Below the pieces are notes generated by a model that made no database searches, was not told the origin of the DNA, and worked only from the letters and a program-made list of their open reading frames with translations. A stretch of 64,000 nucleotides of DNA, taken from contig LNEL01000039.1 in the NCBI GenBank assembly GCA_001464935.1, forward strand, positions 1 through 64,000. Direction: 5' to 3'. Every line of letters begins with the position of its first letter. The first letter of the stretch is position 1. Of the stretch, positions 34,747 to 43,861 are shown piece after piece. The position numbers and the translations under genes are program-made. Source of the stretch: Gammaproteobacteria bacterium Ga0077536. Lineage in GTDB: Bacteria > Pseudomonadota > Gammaproteobacteria > Ga0077536.

Positions 34747-35919
34747 TCAGTAGGCGCGCGGCATGCCGAGATTATGCTGTGCGATGAAGTTCAGGATCAT
34801 CTCCTCGGACACCGGCGCGAAACGGAAGAGGCGCTGGTCGCGCCATAGGCGTTCGAGATGGTATTCGCTTGCGTAACCCATGCCACCCAGCGTCTGCATC
34901 GCCTGAATCGTCGCCTTGTCGCAGGCCTGGGACGCGATCAGTTTCGCCATGTTCGACTCGGCGCCGAACGCCTGGCCGTTGTCGCACATCACCGCTGCCT
35001 GGTAGTTCATCAGCCGTGCGCACCCGATTTCAGCAAAAGCCTGCGCGAGCGGGAACTGGATCGCCTGGTAGGCGCTGATCGGGGTCTTGCCGAACACGCG
35101 ACGCTCGTTCGCGAAGTCGACGGCGAGCTTGATCGCGAGATCGACCGTGCCGCACAGGCCTGCGGTCGTGACGATGCGCTCGGTGTTCAGCACGTCGAGC
35201 AGTTCCGGCCACGCGTTGTCGACTGTACCGATGACGTCCGCAGCCTCCAGACGCACGTCGTCGAAGAATACCGTGCTCGAATCCAGCGTGTTGGTGCCGA
35301 GCTTGTCGATGCGGCCGAGGCTCACACCCTTGCGATCGGTGTTGATCAGGAACAGCGAGATGCCTTCGGTCTTGCGTTTGACCTCTTCTATCTTCTTCGT
35401 GCGGCAGACGATCAGCATGATGCCCGACGACAGCGCGCCGGTGATCCAGTGCTTCTTGCCGTTCAGCACCCAGCCGCCGTTGTCGGGTCGCGCAAAGCTC
35501 GTGATCTCGAGCGTGTTGGTGCCGGCATCGGGTTCGGTCAGCGCCATGCAGCAGATCAGATCGCCCGAGATCAGCGGCGGCAGGTATTTCTGCTTCATCT
35601 CGGCCGACCCGTAGCGCGCAATCGACACGCCGCCGAAAATCGGGTTCAGCATGAACAGCTGGCCGATCGTGCTGCCGCCGCCGCCGCGGGCGAGATTCTC
35701 GATCGCAAGCGCCATCTCGAGCATGCCGAGGCCGCTGCCGCCGAATTCCTCGGGCAGGGCCACACCGCCGATGCCGGCTTCGCAGGTCGCCTTCCAGAAC
35801 TCATGCGGAAAGGCCTTGCGCTTGTCGTGGTCACGCCAGTAGTCGAGCCCGAACTTCTCGCCGACCTTGCGGGCGGTATCGGCAATCATCTTCTGCTCGT
35901 CGGTCAGCTGAAAATCCAT
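34747..35919 (-). CDS. Acyl-CoA dehydrogenase
   Basis: A 390-residue FAD acyl-CoA dehydrogenase. Family landmarks: GGVALPEEFGGSGLGMLEMA (about 52-71), CMALTEPDAGTNTLEITSFA (about 129-148), GKKHWITGALSSG, and the C-terminal ETF-binding segment LGGMGYASEYHLERLWRDQR (about 345-364). The usual catalytic-glutamate position of short- and medium-chain enzymes (YEGT) is here DQRLFRF-like, so substrate class is uncertain. It is grouped with a nitronate monooxygenase and lies downstream of the 2-oxoacid dehydrogenase operon, separated by an inverted repeat. Confidence 0.88.
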   Translation of the reverse strand: MDFQLTDEQKMIADTARKVGEKFGLDYWRDHDKRKAFPHEFWKATCEAGIGGVALPEEFGGSGLGMLEMALAIENLARGGGGSTIGQLFMLNPIFGGVSIARYGSAEMKQKYLPPLISGDLICCMALTEPDAGTNTLEITSFARPDNGGWVLNGKKHWITGALSSGIMLIVCRTKKIEEVKRKTEGISLFLINTDRKGVSLGRIDKLGTNTLDSSTVFFDDVRLEAADVIGTVDNAWPELLDVLNTERIVTTAGLCGTVDLAIKLAVDFANERRVFGKTPISAYQAIQFPLAQAFAEIGCARLMNYQAAVMCDNGQAFGAESNMAKLIASQACDKATIQAMQTLGGMGYASEYHLERLWRDQRLFRFAPVSEEMILNFIAQHNLGMPRAY

Positions 35920-35958
35920 GGGGAGCTCCTGGGCTTCGTTTGGGCGCTGGGGAAATCA

Positions 35959-36105
35959 GCCACCGAGAACACAGAGAACACAGAGAATGCAGAAATGGAC
36001 CAGCGCCTCAGGAGAGGGCGCCACCAGGTAGCCGGTGAATGACCGGAGCTGCACCAACCCCAGCTTTCATTCCTCGGTGTTCTCGGTGTTCTCGGTGGCC
36101 AAAAC
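35959..36105. repeat. GAGAACAC inverted-repeat element, copy 3
   Basis: The left arm GCCACCGAGAACACAGAGAA, then CACAGAGAATGCAG, and the right arm TCCTCGGTGTTCTCGGTGTT followed by CTCGGTGGC enclose a centre of about 75 bases. Left-arm units are ACAGAGAAC, right-arm units GGTGTTCTC, so pairing is imperfect inside and perfect at the ends. Confidence 0.9.
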
Positions 36106-36143
36106 AATCGACGTCATTCATGGGCACAAGGCCGAACCCGGCT

Positions 36144-37358
36144 TCACTGCGCCAGCAGCAGCGACAGCGGATCTTCGAGGCGGGCGACGACGGCGTCGAG
36201 CAGGCGCGCGCCGTCCATGCCGTTCAGCACGCGGTGATCGCAGGCGAGCACGAGACCGAGTTCCTGCCTGAGCACTGGTGCGCCGTGCGCGTCGGGTCGA
36301 AAAAGGCTTTCGGTCCGCCCGACGCCGAGGATCGTCGACTGGCCGGGCAAAATGATCGGAAACACATGGCGCACGCGGGTGCCGCCGAGGTTCGACACGC
36401 AGGTCGCGCCACCGCCGCTGTCCTGCGCGGTCAGGCGGCCACTGCGCGCGCGCTGCGTGAGTTCGTTCAGCGCGGTGCTGTTGTGCATCAGGGTGTGCCG
36501 GCCGACGCAGCGCGCGACGCCGACGTACAGGCCCTTGTCAGTGGCGGCGGCGAGCGCGACATCACTGTCGGGCAGTTCGAGCAGGCCGTCGTCGTGCCAC
36601 ACGCGGCGGAACAGCGGTTCGGCTTCGAGCGCAAGGCCCAGCGCCTGTACGATCCAGTGGGTCAGCGTCAGGCCCGCGCAACCCGGGCGCTGCTTCGCCT
36701 GCCGATGCAGTTCGAGCAGTGCGCCGACGTCGGCGGCGGTATCGAGATAGAAATGCGGGATCTCGCGCTTGCTCTGCGCCATGCGCGCAGCAACGGTGCG
36801 TTGCGCGGCGGTCATCGCGATCGGCTGCGCGGCGGCGGGCGCTGCAGTGCGGGCTGTCACGACCGCCTGCGCGGCGGGTGCCGTGGTCGCCGTGAGCACG
36901 TCGGATGCCTTGATGCGGCCCTTGGGGCCGCTGCCGGCGAGTGTCGAGAGGTCGATGCCGCGTGCGCGCGCGAGTTTGCGCGCATGCGGCGTGGCGAGTA
37001 GCCGGGCGTCGGCGCGCGGCGCGGCAGTCATGCGGACCGGCGGCGGAGTGGCCGTGGCCGGCGCTGGCGGCGCACTTGCCGCCGCGGTCGCGAGTGCGCC
37101 CGTTGCCGCGCCCTCGGCGTCGGCCCAGGTGGCGAGCACGGTGCCGACTTCGACGGTTTCGCCGGGTCCGACGACGAGGCTGCCGATCGTGCCGGCTTCG
37201 TCTGCGGCGATTTCGTTCGCGATTTTCTCCGTCTCGCAGATGTACAGCAGGTCGCCCGGTGCCACGGCCTGACCGGGCCGCACCAGCCATTCGACGACCG
37301 TGCCCTCGGTCATCGTCAGCCCGAGCTTGGGCAGGCGGATCGCCCGTTCGACGCTCAC
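36144..37358 (-). CDS. Dihydrolipoamide acyltransferase (E2) of 2-oxoacid dehydrogenase
   Basis: A 404-residue E2. The single lipoyl domain (1-77) carries Lys45 in CETEKIANEI as lipoylation site. An alanine-proline linker follows, then the E1/E3-binding domain (about 112-145, ATPHARKLARARGIDLSTLA) and the catalytic domain with CDHRVLNGMDGARLLDAV near its end, where the histidine is catalytic. It transfers the acyl group to CoA. It is last in the operon E1-alpha, E1-beta, enoyl-CoA hydratase, E2. The acyl specificity (acetoin, pyruvate, branched-chain or other) is not clear. Confidence 0.88.
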   Translation of the reverse strand: MSVERAIRLPKLGLTMTEGTVVEWLVRPGQAVAPGDLLYICETEKIANEIAADEAGTIGSLVVGPGETVEVGTVLATWADAEGAATGALATAAASAPPAPATATPPPVRMTAAPRADARLLATPHARKLARARGIDLSTLAGSGPKGRIKASDVLTATTAPAAQAVVTARTAAPAAAQPIAMTAAQRTVAARMAQSKREIPHFYLDTAADVGALLELHRQAKQRPGCAGLTLTHWIVQALGLALEAEPLFRRVWHDDGLLELPDSDVALAAATDKGLYVGVARCVGRHTLMHNSTALNELTQRARSGRLTAQDSGGGATCVSNLGGTRVRHVFPIILPGQSTILGVGRTESLFRPDAHGAPVLRQELGLVLACDHRVLNGMDGARLLDAVVARLEDPLSLLLAQ

Positions 37359-37362
37359 CGGA

Positions 37363-38160
37363 TCACTCGCCCTTGAACGTCGCCGGGCGCTTCTGCAGGA
37401 AGGCCTGGCAGCCTTCGTGCGCGTCCTTCGAATCGAGCACGAGCCCGATCAGCGCCTGTTCGTAGGCCAGCGCTGCCGGCATCGGCATGTCGATGCCATT
37501 GCTCATCGAGCGCTTCAGCAGCTTCAGCACGAGCGGCGACTTGTGGGTGATCTTTGCCGCGATTTCGCTGACTTTCGCGACCAGCTGATCGGGCGGCACG
37601 ACATGATTGACGAGGCCGAGCGTCAGCGCTTCGGCGGCGGTGATCTGATCGCCCGTGTACATCAGCTCCTTCGCGCGGCACGGCGGGATCTGGCGGATGA
37701 AGCGCTGCGTGCCGCCGGCACCCGGGAACAGGCCCAGCGTGATTTCGGGCAGGCCCAGCCGCGCCTTCTCGGACACCACGCGGATGTCCGTGCACAGCAG
37801 GATTTCGGTGCCGCCGCCGAGCGCCCAGCCGTTGATCGCACAGATCGTGGGCTTGTCGCTGGTTTCGATGCGACGGAACACGCGGTGGATCACTTCGGCG
37901 AATTCCTCGAAATGCGCGAGGCCCTGCCGCGAGTCGAGGTCCGCGATGTCGCCGCCGGCGATGAAGGCGCGATCGCCGGCCCCGGTCAGCACGATCACGC
38001 GGACCTCGGGATTCGCATGCACCTCGAGGAAGGCCTGTTCGAGTTCGAGCAGGGTCGGAATGTCCAGCGCGTTCAGGGTCGCCGGGCGGTTGATCGTGAG
38101 CCATGCCTGCTGGTCTTTGATGTCGAGCAGGATGTTCTGGCGCGCGGTGGCTGTGGTCAT
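37363..38160 (-). CDS. Enoyl-CoA hydratase/isomerase (crotonase family)
   Basis: A 265-residue crotonase-fold protein. WLTINRPATLNALDIPTLLE (about 16-35) and the oxyanion-hole motif AFIAGGDIADLDSRQ (about 64-78) mark substrate binding, and EITLGLFPGAGGTQRFIRQI (about 130-149) holds one of the two catalytic glutamate positions, with the other at or near GTEILLC. It should hydrate an enoyl-CoA. It lies 22 bases after E1-beta and four bases before E2, an unusual place inside a dehydrogenase operon, which suggests that the complex makes or consumes a branched or unsaturated acyl-CoA. Confidence 0.88.
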   Translation of the reverse strand: MTTATARQNILLDIKDQQAWLTINRPATLNALDIPTLLELEQAFLEVHANPEVRVIVLTGAGDRAFIAGGDIADLDSRQGLAHFEEFAEVIHRVFRRIETSDKPTICAINGWALGGGTEILLCTDIRVVSEKARLGLPEITLGLFPGAGGTQRFIRQIPPCRAKELMYTGDQITAAEALTLGLVNHVVPPDQLVAKVSEIAAKITHKSPLVLKLLKRSMSNGIDMPMPAALAYEQALIGLVLDSKDAHEGCQAFLQKRPATFKGE

Positions 38161-38182
38161 GGCGTGGGCTTTCCGTGAGGGT

Positions 38183-39157
38183 TCAGAGCATGACCCGCTC
38201 GATCGCGGCGAGCAGGCGCGCGGCGTTCGGCAGGTAGGCATGTTCGAGATCGGGTGAATAGGGTGTCGGCATGAACGGCGCGCCGACGCGCACGATCGGC
38301 GCATCGAGTTCGTCGAAGCCGACATCGGCCATGCGTGCCGCGATTTCAGCGCCGACGCCGAAGGCCTCGACCGCCTCGTGAAAGATCACCAGGCGATGCG
38401 TACGCGACAGCGACGCGAGCACGCTCGCCTCGTCCCACGGCTGCAGCGAGCGCAGATCGATCACTTCGACGTCGATGCCGAGTGTCGCCGCCTGTTGTGC
38501 CGCGGCTTCTGCCTGGTACAAGGCGGCGCCGTAGGTGACGACGGTGACGTCGCGACCCGCGCGCGCAATGCGTGCCTGTCCGAACGGAATGGCGGCCGGC
38601 ATCTCGGGCATGTCGCCCTTGCGCGCGTACAGCGCCTTGTTCTCGATGTAGAGCACCGGATTCGGCGAGTCGATCGCGGTGCGCAGCAGGCCATAGGCAT
38701 CGGCCGGTGTGGCCGGGCAGACCACGTGCAGGCCGGGCACGTGGGCGAACCACGCTTCGAGACACTGCGAATGCTGGGCGCCGGCATTGAGCCCGCCGCC
38801 GTGCGGCGCGCGCACGACCAGCGGCACGGAGGTCTGGCCGCCGAACATGAAATGCGCTTTTGCCGCCTGGTTGACGATCGCATCCATCGCCAGCGTGCAG
38901 AAGTCCATGAACATGATTTCGGCGACGGGGCGGTAGCCCGACAGCGCGGCGCCGACCGCCGTGCCGACGATCGCGGCTTCGGAGATCGGAAAGTCCAGCA
39001 CGCGTGCGGCGCCAAAGGTCTGGTAGAGCCCACGCGTGACGCCGAATGGGCCGCCGGCCTCGCCGATGTCTTCGCCGAAGAGGATGACGGTGGGGTCGGC
39101 CTGCATCGCGTCGGCAAGTGCCTTGCCGATCGCCTGTCCGAATCGCATCTGTTCCAT
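38183..39157 (-). CDS. 2-oxoacid dehydrogenase E1 beta subunit
   Basis: A 324-residue transketolase-like E1-beta. It opens RFGQAIGKALADAMQADPTV and contains GEDIGEAGGPFGVTRGLYQT (about 24-43), ISEAAIVGTAVGAALSGYRP and the C-terminal domain with TYGAALYQAEAAAQQ and HEAVEAFGVGAEIAARM. With E1-alpha it forms the thiamine diphosphate-dependent decarboxylase of a pyruvate-, acetoin- or branched-chain-type complex. I use the ATG at 39157, close behind GAGGGG. It starts seven bases after the E1-alpha stop. Confidence 0.9.
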   Translation of the reverse strand: MEQMRFGQAIGKALADAMQADPTVILFGEDIGEAGGPFGVTRGLYQTFGAARVLDFPISEAAIVGTAVGAALSGYRPVAEIMFMDFCTLAMDAIVNQAAKAHFMFGGQTSVPLVVRAPHGGGLNAGAQHSQCLEAWFAHVPGLHVVCPATPADAYGLLRTAIDSPNPVLYIENKALYARKGDMPEMPAAIPFGQARIARAGRDVTVVTYGAALYQAEAAAQQAATLGIDVEVIDLRSLQPWDEASVLASLSRTHRLVIFHEAVEAFGVGAEIAARMADVGFDELDAPIVRVGAPFMPTPYSPDLEHAYLPNAARLLAAIERVML

Positions 39158-39164
39158 GTGCCCC

Positions 39165-40154
39165 TCAGTGCGCGTAGACGTCGGCCCGGGCCGACGCGAA
39201 GTCCGGTTGCGGCGCGGCGCGCGCGGCGTCCACCGCGGCTTCGATTTCACGCGTCAGTTCGGCGTCCAGGGCGTCGAGGCTGGCCGGATCGACACCGGCG
39301 CGTTCGAGCGCGAGGCGCGCGTGCGCTAGCGGATCCTTGTCGGCGAGGGCGGCCAGTTCGGCCGGATCGCGATACTTCTGCGGGTCGCCTTCGAAATGGC
39401 CGTGAAAACGCTCGACCTTGCACTCGAGCACGGCCGGACGCCGGTCGACGCGCATGACGTCGATCAGTTCGCCGGCGACCTGGGTCACGTCGGCGACGTC
39501 GAGCCCGTTCGCGAAGCGGTAGGTCACGTCGAAGGCGCCGGCGAGCTGGGCCAGCTTGCCGCAGAACTGGCGGTCGGTGCGCGAGAACTCGCCCCAGCCG
39601 TTGTTCTCGCAGGCGAACAGCACCGGCAGCGACCACAGCGCGGCGAGGTTCAGGCATTCGTGGAAGATGCCTTCGGCCAGGGCGCCGTCGCCGAAATAGC
39701 ACACGGCGATGTCGCCCTTGCCGCTCAGCTTGTGCGCGAGCGCGCTGCCGGTGGCGATCGACATGCCGCCGCCGACGATGCCATTGGCGCCGAGCATGCC
39801 GACCTTGGCCTCGGCGATGTGCATCGAACCGCCGCGACCGCGGCAGATGCCGCTCTCGCGTCCCATCATCTCGGCGACGAAGCCGTGGAGATCGATGCCC
39901 TTCGCCAGCGCCTGGCCGTGGCCGCGATGCGTGGCGGCGATGGTGTCGCTGTCGCGCAGATGGCGGCTGATGGCGACCGGCACCGACTCCTGGCCAATGC
40001 TCAAGTGGATGAACCCGGGCACTTCCTTGTCGGCGAACAGCTTGGAGAGACGCTGCTCGACCTTGCGGATGCGCAGCATCGCGCGGTAACACGCCAGCAG
40101 CGTGTCATCGGTCTTTGCGCTGCCGGCCGCGGCGGCGGGGGATTTCTTGCTCAT
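39165..40154 (-). CDS. 2-oxoacid dehydrogenase E1 alpha subunit
   Basis: A 329-residue E1-alpha. The thiamine diphosphate motif is GDGALAEGIFHECLNLAALW to ENNGW (about 158-187), preceded by ATHRGHGQALAKG (about 75) and GGSMHIAEAKVGMLGANGIV (about 115), which closely follow the acetoin dehydrogenase and pyruvate dehydrogenase E1-alpha pattern. A short low-complexity N-terminal segment precedes the fold; I begin at the ATG at 40154. It heads the E1-alpha, E1-beta, crotonase, E2 group. No dihydrolipoamide dehydrogenase (E3) gene is present. Confidence 0.9.
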   Translation of the reverse strand: MSKKSPAAAAGSAKTDDTLLACYRAMLRIRKVEQRLSKLFADKEVPGFIHLSIGQESVPVAISRHLRDSDTIAATHRGHGQALAKGIDLHGFVAEMMGRESGICRGRGGSMHIAEAKVGMLGANGIVGGGMSIATGSALAHKLSGKGDIAVCYFGDGALAEGIFHECLNLAALWSLPVLFACENNGWGEFSRTDRQFCGKLAQLAGAFDVTYRFANGLDVADVTQVAGELIDVMRVDRRPAVLECKVERFHGHFEGDPQKYRDPAELAALADKDPLAHARLALERAGVDPASLDALDAELTREIEAAVDAARAAPQPDFASARADVYAH

Positions 40155-40258
40155 GTCGCGCGCATTCTTCCGACAGGCAGACCGCGCACACCGACGAAAC
40201 GGCGGCGCAGGTCCTGGGTGAAAAGTGCCCGGATGGTAGCGGCGCCCTGCAAGGGCTG

Positions 40259-41494
40259 TCAAAGGCCGTCGGCGATGACGGTCCGCAGTGCGTCGAGCAG
40301 GCGATCGACCTCCTGCGGCGTGTTGTAGAGCGCGAAGCCGACGCGCAGCAGCCCGCCCTGATCGGCGAGCCCGAGACTCTCGACGACGCGCCGCGCGTAG
40401 AAGTGTCCGTGCCAGACCTGGAAACCCTGCGCGCCGAGCGCCGCGGCGAGCGGCGCGACGCCGCGGGCGCGTGCAAATGACACCGTCGGCGCCCGTGGCC
40501 AGGTGTCGAGCGGTGGCCCATGGCGCATGAGGTCCGGCAGCGCGTCGAGTCCGGTCGCGTACTGCACGGCGAGGCCATGTTCATAGTCGGCGAGTGACTG
40601 CATCGCATCGAGCACACGCTCGCGCCGGTCAGCGCCGGCGCCGAACGCGGCCAGGTAGTCGATCGCGGCCGTCACGCCGGCGAGCGCCGCGAAGTTCGGC
40701 GTGCCGGTCTCGATCCGGTGCGGCGCGGCCTGATGCTGCACGCTCAGACGGTCCGGTTCGAGCGTGTCGAGCAGGCCGGCACGGCTGCACAGGACGCCGA
40801 CGTGCGGGCCGTAGAACTTGTAGGCCGAGCACAGCAGGAAGTCGCAGCCGAGCGCCTCGAAGTCGAGCGGCAGGTGCGCCGCATGATGCACGGCGTCGAC
40901 GATGGTCAATGCGTCGTAGGCCTGCGCAAGCTCGCGGATCGGCGCGAACGGCGTCACGGTGCCGAGCGCGTTCGACGCAATACCGGCGGCGATGATCGCC
41001 GTGCGCGGACCGACGAGGCTCGCGAGGTGATCGAGATCGAGCGTGCCGTCGGACTTCAGCCGGGCCTCGAGGATCACCGCGCCACGTTCGGCGAGGCTCA
41101 GCCACGGGCCACGATTCGCTTCGTGATCGAGCGCGGTGACGATGATCTCGTCGCCCACCTGCAACCGCCGGCCCAGCGCGCGCGCCAGCGCGAAATTCAG
41201 CGTCGTCATGTTCGCGCCGAACGAAATCTGGGCGGGGCTCGCCGCGCCGAGGAAGTCGGCGGCAGCAGCGCGGGCGGCGGCGACGACCTCACCGGCTTCG
41301 CGCGAGGTGTCGAACAGGCCGCCGAGATTCACGTTGCAGTCGCGATACACCCGGCTCACCGCGTCGATCACGGCCTGCGGCACCTGCGTGCCGCCGGGCG
41401 CGTCGAACCAGGCGAGCGGAGTGCCATTCATGTGCCGCGCCAGCGCGGGGAAATCGGCGCGCGCGGCGGCGGCAGAGGCAGCGGTGAACGCCAT
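40259..41494 (-). CDS. Cysteine desulfurase-like class V aminotransferase
   Basis: A 411-residue PLP enzyme of the SufS-like, class V group that lacks a clear sulfur-transfer partner. Pyridoxal-phosphate attachment is at the lysine of FLLCSAYKFYGPHVGVL (about residue 223), preceded by ALTIVDAVHHAAHLPLDFEA, in which the aspartate and histidine bind the cofactor. ISFGANMTTLNFALARALGR (about 88) binds the phosphate. The subfamily's reaction is not established. It starts 15 bases after the isochorismatase-like gene and lies 104 bases before E1-alpha. Confidence 0.8.
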   Translation of the reverse strand: MAFTAASAAAARADFPALARHMNGTPLAWFDAPGGTQVPQAVIDAVSRVYRDCNVNLGGLFDTSREAGEVVAAARAAAADFLGAASPAQISFGANMTTLNFALARALGRRLQVGDEIIVTALDHEANRGPWLSLAERGAVILEARLKSDGTLDLDHLASLVGPRTAIIAAGIASNALGTVTPFAPIRELAQAYDALTIVDAVHHAAHLPLDFEALGCDFLLCSAYKFYGPHVGVLCSRAGLLDTLEPDRLSVQHQAAPHRIETGTPNFAALAGVTAAIDYLAAFGAGADRRERVLDAMQSLADYEHGLAVQYATGLDALPDLMRHGPPLDTWPRAPTVSFARARGVAPLAAALGAQGFQVWHGHFYARRVVESLGLADQGGLLRVGFALYNTPQEVDRLLDALRTVIADGL

Positions 41495-41509
41495 CGGGGA
41501 CGGCCGGCC

Positions 41510-42187
41510 TCAGCCGAGCGCGGAGCGCGGGCGCTGTCCGCGAATCTCCTCGAGCAGGAGATCGGTCGGACGCTGTCGGCAATAGCCCGCGAGCGCCGCC
41601 AACGAACTGCGATGCCGCTCGGCCGAAAAGGCCGTGCAGCCGTCGTCGATCAGAGTCACGAGGTAGCCGCGGTCGCAGGCATCGCGCACCGCGGACTCGA
41701 CGCACTGATCGGTCACGACGCCGCCGATCACGAGCTGGGTCACGCCGAGGTTCCGCAGCAGGTAGTCGATGTTGGTCGAGTTGAACACGCTCGAGGCGGT
41801 CTTCGGCAGGCGAATCTCGTCGCAGATCGGCGCCAGTGCATCGATCACCTGACCATCCCATGAGCCGCGCGGTACCAGGATATCGCTGATCTTGTAGTCG
41901 AGGCTCTGATCGCGGCCGTCGGCAGTCAGGGCCTCGATCGTCGTGTGCATCACCTCGACGCCCGTCTGCCGGCAGGCGGACACCAGGCGCTGCAGGTTCG
42001 GAATGACGACGGAGTCGAGCTGGCGGCGGAAGTACGCGTAGCGCGCCGCGAGTTCATCCGGTGGGCAGGTGCGGAACAGGCCGCCGTCGGGATGACAGCA
42101 ATAGTTCTGCATGTCAATCATCAGCAGCGCAGCCTGTCCTGGCAGCAATGCAATCTCGCGACTGTACGACGTCTTGCTGGCGGGCAT
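41510..42187 (-). CDS. Isochorismatase-like cysteine hydrolase
   Basis: A 225-residue hydrolase with the Asp-Lys-Cys triad of the family: Asp25 in LLMIDMQN, Lys129 in RLPKTASS and Cys162 in GGVVTDQCVES, preceded by the cis-peptide GVV. Members hydrolyse amides such as nicotinamide, N-carbamoyl amines, biuret or ureidoacrylate. I use the ATG at 42187, seven bases after GGGAG; another ATG two codons upstream would sit on top of that site. It is the first gene of the minus-strand operon and is divergent from the glutamine-synthetase-like gene. Confidence 0.85.
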   Translation of the reverse strand: MPASKTSYSREIALLPGQAALLMIDMQNYCCHPDGGLFRTCPPDELAARYAYFRRQLDSVVIPNLQRLVSACRQTGVEVMHTTIEALTADGRDQSLDYKISDILVPRGSWDGQVIDALAPICDEIRLPKTASSVFNSTNIDYLLRNLGVTQLVIGGVVTDQCVESAVRDACDRGYLVTLIDDGCTAFSAERHRSSLAALAGYCRQRPTDLLLEEIRGQRPRSALG

Positions 42188-42239
42188 CGTCATGCTCCCT
42201 GCCGGCGCTGCCGGCGGTGAATCTGGTTGACGGCGGCGG

Positions 42240-42268
42240 TTGGCCTGCCGGGGCCATGTTTCTATACT
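42240..42268 (+). promoter_or_regulatory. Sigma-70-like promoter of glutamine-synthetase-like gene
   Basis: TTGGCC at 42240-42245 and TATACT at 42263-42268 are separated by exactly 17 bases. Transcription would begin near 42275, 28 bases before the ATG at 42303. The -10 matches the consensus at five of six positions. Confidence 0.6.
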
Positions 42269-42302
42269 CCCCAACAGCGCATTTCTGCAAGGGGGCAACG
42301 AG

Positions 42303-43772
42303 ATGAGCGTCCAGGACGGCAGTGTTGGTCAGGTCGATTTCGTCACCCGCCATGGCCTGCACACTGCAGCGCAACTGGCAGCCATCGAAGAGATCGAGGC
42401 GGAAATCGCGCGCCACCGCCTGCGCACCATCCGCATCGCGTGGGGGGATCAGCACGGCGTCGTGCGTGGCAAACACGTGATGACGCACGACTTCATGCAG
42501 GCGCTGCGCAACGGCATCGACTTCCAGACGGCGACGCTGTTCATGGACACGACGAACAACATGTTCGCGCCGATGTTCAGCAGTGACGCGGGCCTCGGCA
42601 TGACCTCGCTCGCCGGTGGTCCGGACGCGATACTCGTGCCCGACCCGCTGACCTTCCGCGTGTTGCCGTGGGCCGCGCGCACGGGCTGGATCCTCAGCGA
42701 GATGTATCTCGCGAACGGCGAGCCGATGCCGTTCGACACGCGCGCGGTGATGAAGAAACAGCTGCGCGAACTGCACCGGCGCGGTCTCGATTTCGTTGCC
42801 GGCCTCGAGGTCGAGTTCTACATCACGAAACTCGAAGACCGCATGCTCGCCCCGGAGCAGTCGGGCTGGCCGCCGGATCCGCCGCGCGTGTCGGCCATCG
42901 CGCACGGCTTCCAGTATCTCACCGAGGAACGGCAGGACGAGATCGATCCGATACTGCAGATGCTGCAGGACAATCTCGAGGCACTGAAACTGCCGTTGCG
43001 CACGATGGAGGATGAATGGGGCCCGGGCCAGTGCGAGTTCACCTTCGACCCGGTGCGCGGCATCGGCGCGGCCGATGACATGCTGCTGTTCCGCACCGCG
43101 ACCAAGCAGTTGTGCCGACGCCATGGCTATCACGCCACCTTCATGACGCGGCCGGCGCTGCCCAACTTCTTCTCCAGTGGCTGGCACCTGCACCAGTCGC
43201 TGATCGACGCAGACACCGGCACGAACCTGTTCGCGAACATGAGCGGCTCGGACGACGTGCTGAGTCCGCTGGGTCGCCAGTATGTCGCCGGCATCCTCGG
43301 GCACGCGGCCGCCGGCTGCGTGTTCTCGACTCCGACGATCAACGGCTACAAGCGGTATCGCCCGAATTCCTTCGCGCCCGATCGCATCACCTGGGCGCGC
43401 GAGAATCGCGCGGCGATGATCCGGGTGCTCGGTGGCCCTGGCGATCGCGCCTCGCACATCGAGAACCGCGCCGGCGAACCCTGTGCGAATCCCTACCTGT
43501 ACATGGCCTCGCAGATCGTCGCCGGCCTCGCCGGCATCGACGCGGCGCTCGATCCCGGTCCACCCGAGCTTTCGCCGTACGAGTGCAACAAGCCGAAGCT
43601 GCCGCGCAGCCTGATGGACGCGACCGCGGCGCTGCACACGGACGCGATGTACCGCGCCGGCTTCGGCGATGTGTTCGTCGATTACCTGCTCGCGATCAAG
43701 CAGAACGAGATCGACCGCTTCCTCGCGCACGTCACCGACTGGGAGCACCGCGAGTATTTCGAAGTCTATTAG
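42303..43772 (+). CDS. Glutamine synthetase family ligase
   Basis: A 489-residue glutamine-synthetase-fold protein. GLDFVAGLEVEFYITKLEDR (about 162-181) supplies metal-binding glutamates, DEWGPGQCEFTF (about 237-248) more of them, and FFSSGWHLHQSLIDADTGTN (about 290-309) replaces the SGMHVHQSL motif of polyamine-type ligases. NGYKRYRPNSFAPDRITWAR holds the ATP/glutamate residues. Such proteins join glutamate to amines (gamma-glutamyl-polyamide or -alkylamide synthetases) rather than assimilating ammonia. AAGGGGG lies eight bases before the ATG. Neighbours suggest amine or amide catabolism. Confidence 0.85.
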   Translation: MSVQDGSVGQVDFVTRHGLHTAAQLAAIEEIEAEIARHRLRTIRIAWGDQHGVVRGKHVMTHDFMQALRNGIDFQTATLFMDTTNNMFAPMFSSDAGLGMTSLAGGPDAILVPDPLTFRVLPWAARTGWILSEMYLANGEPMPFDTRAVMKKQLRELHRRGLDFVAGLEVEFYITKLEDRMLAPEQSGWPPDPPRVSAIAHGFQYLTEERQDEIDPILQMLQDNLEALKLPLRTMEDEWGPGQCEFTFDPVRGIGAADDMLLFRTATKQLCRRHGYHATFMTRPALPNFFSSGWHLHQSLIDADTGTNLFANMSGSDDVLSPLGRQYVAGILGHAAAGCVFSTPTINGYKRYRPNSFAPDRITWARENRAAMIRVLGGPGDRASHIENRAGEPCANPYLYMASQIVAGLAGIDAALDPGPPELSPYECNKPKLPRSLMDATAALHTDAMYRAGFGDVFVDYLLAIKQNEIDRFLAHVTDWEHREYFEVY

Positions 43773-43861
43773 CGGTATTGGGGAATCGTCCGGGGAAATC
43801 GTCCGAATGAATCAGTCCGGCACCGGTGTCCGTCACCGCGTGCCGCAACAGGAGCGCAGGC

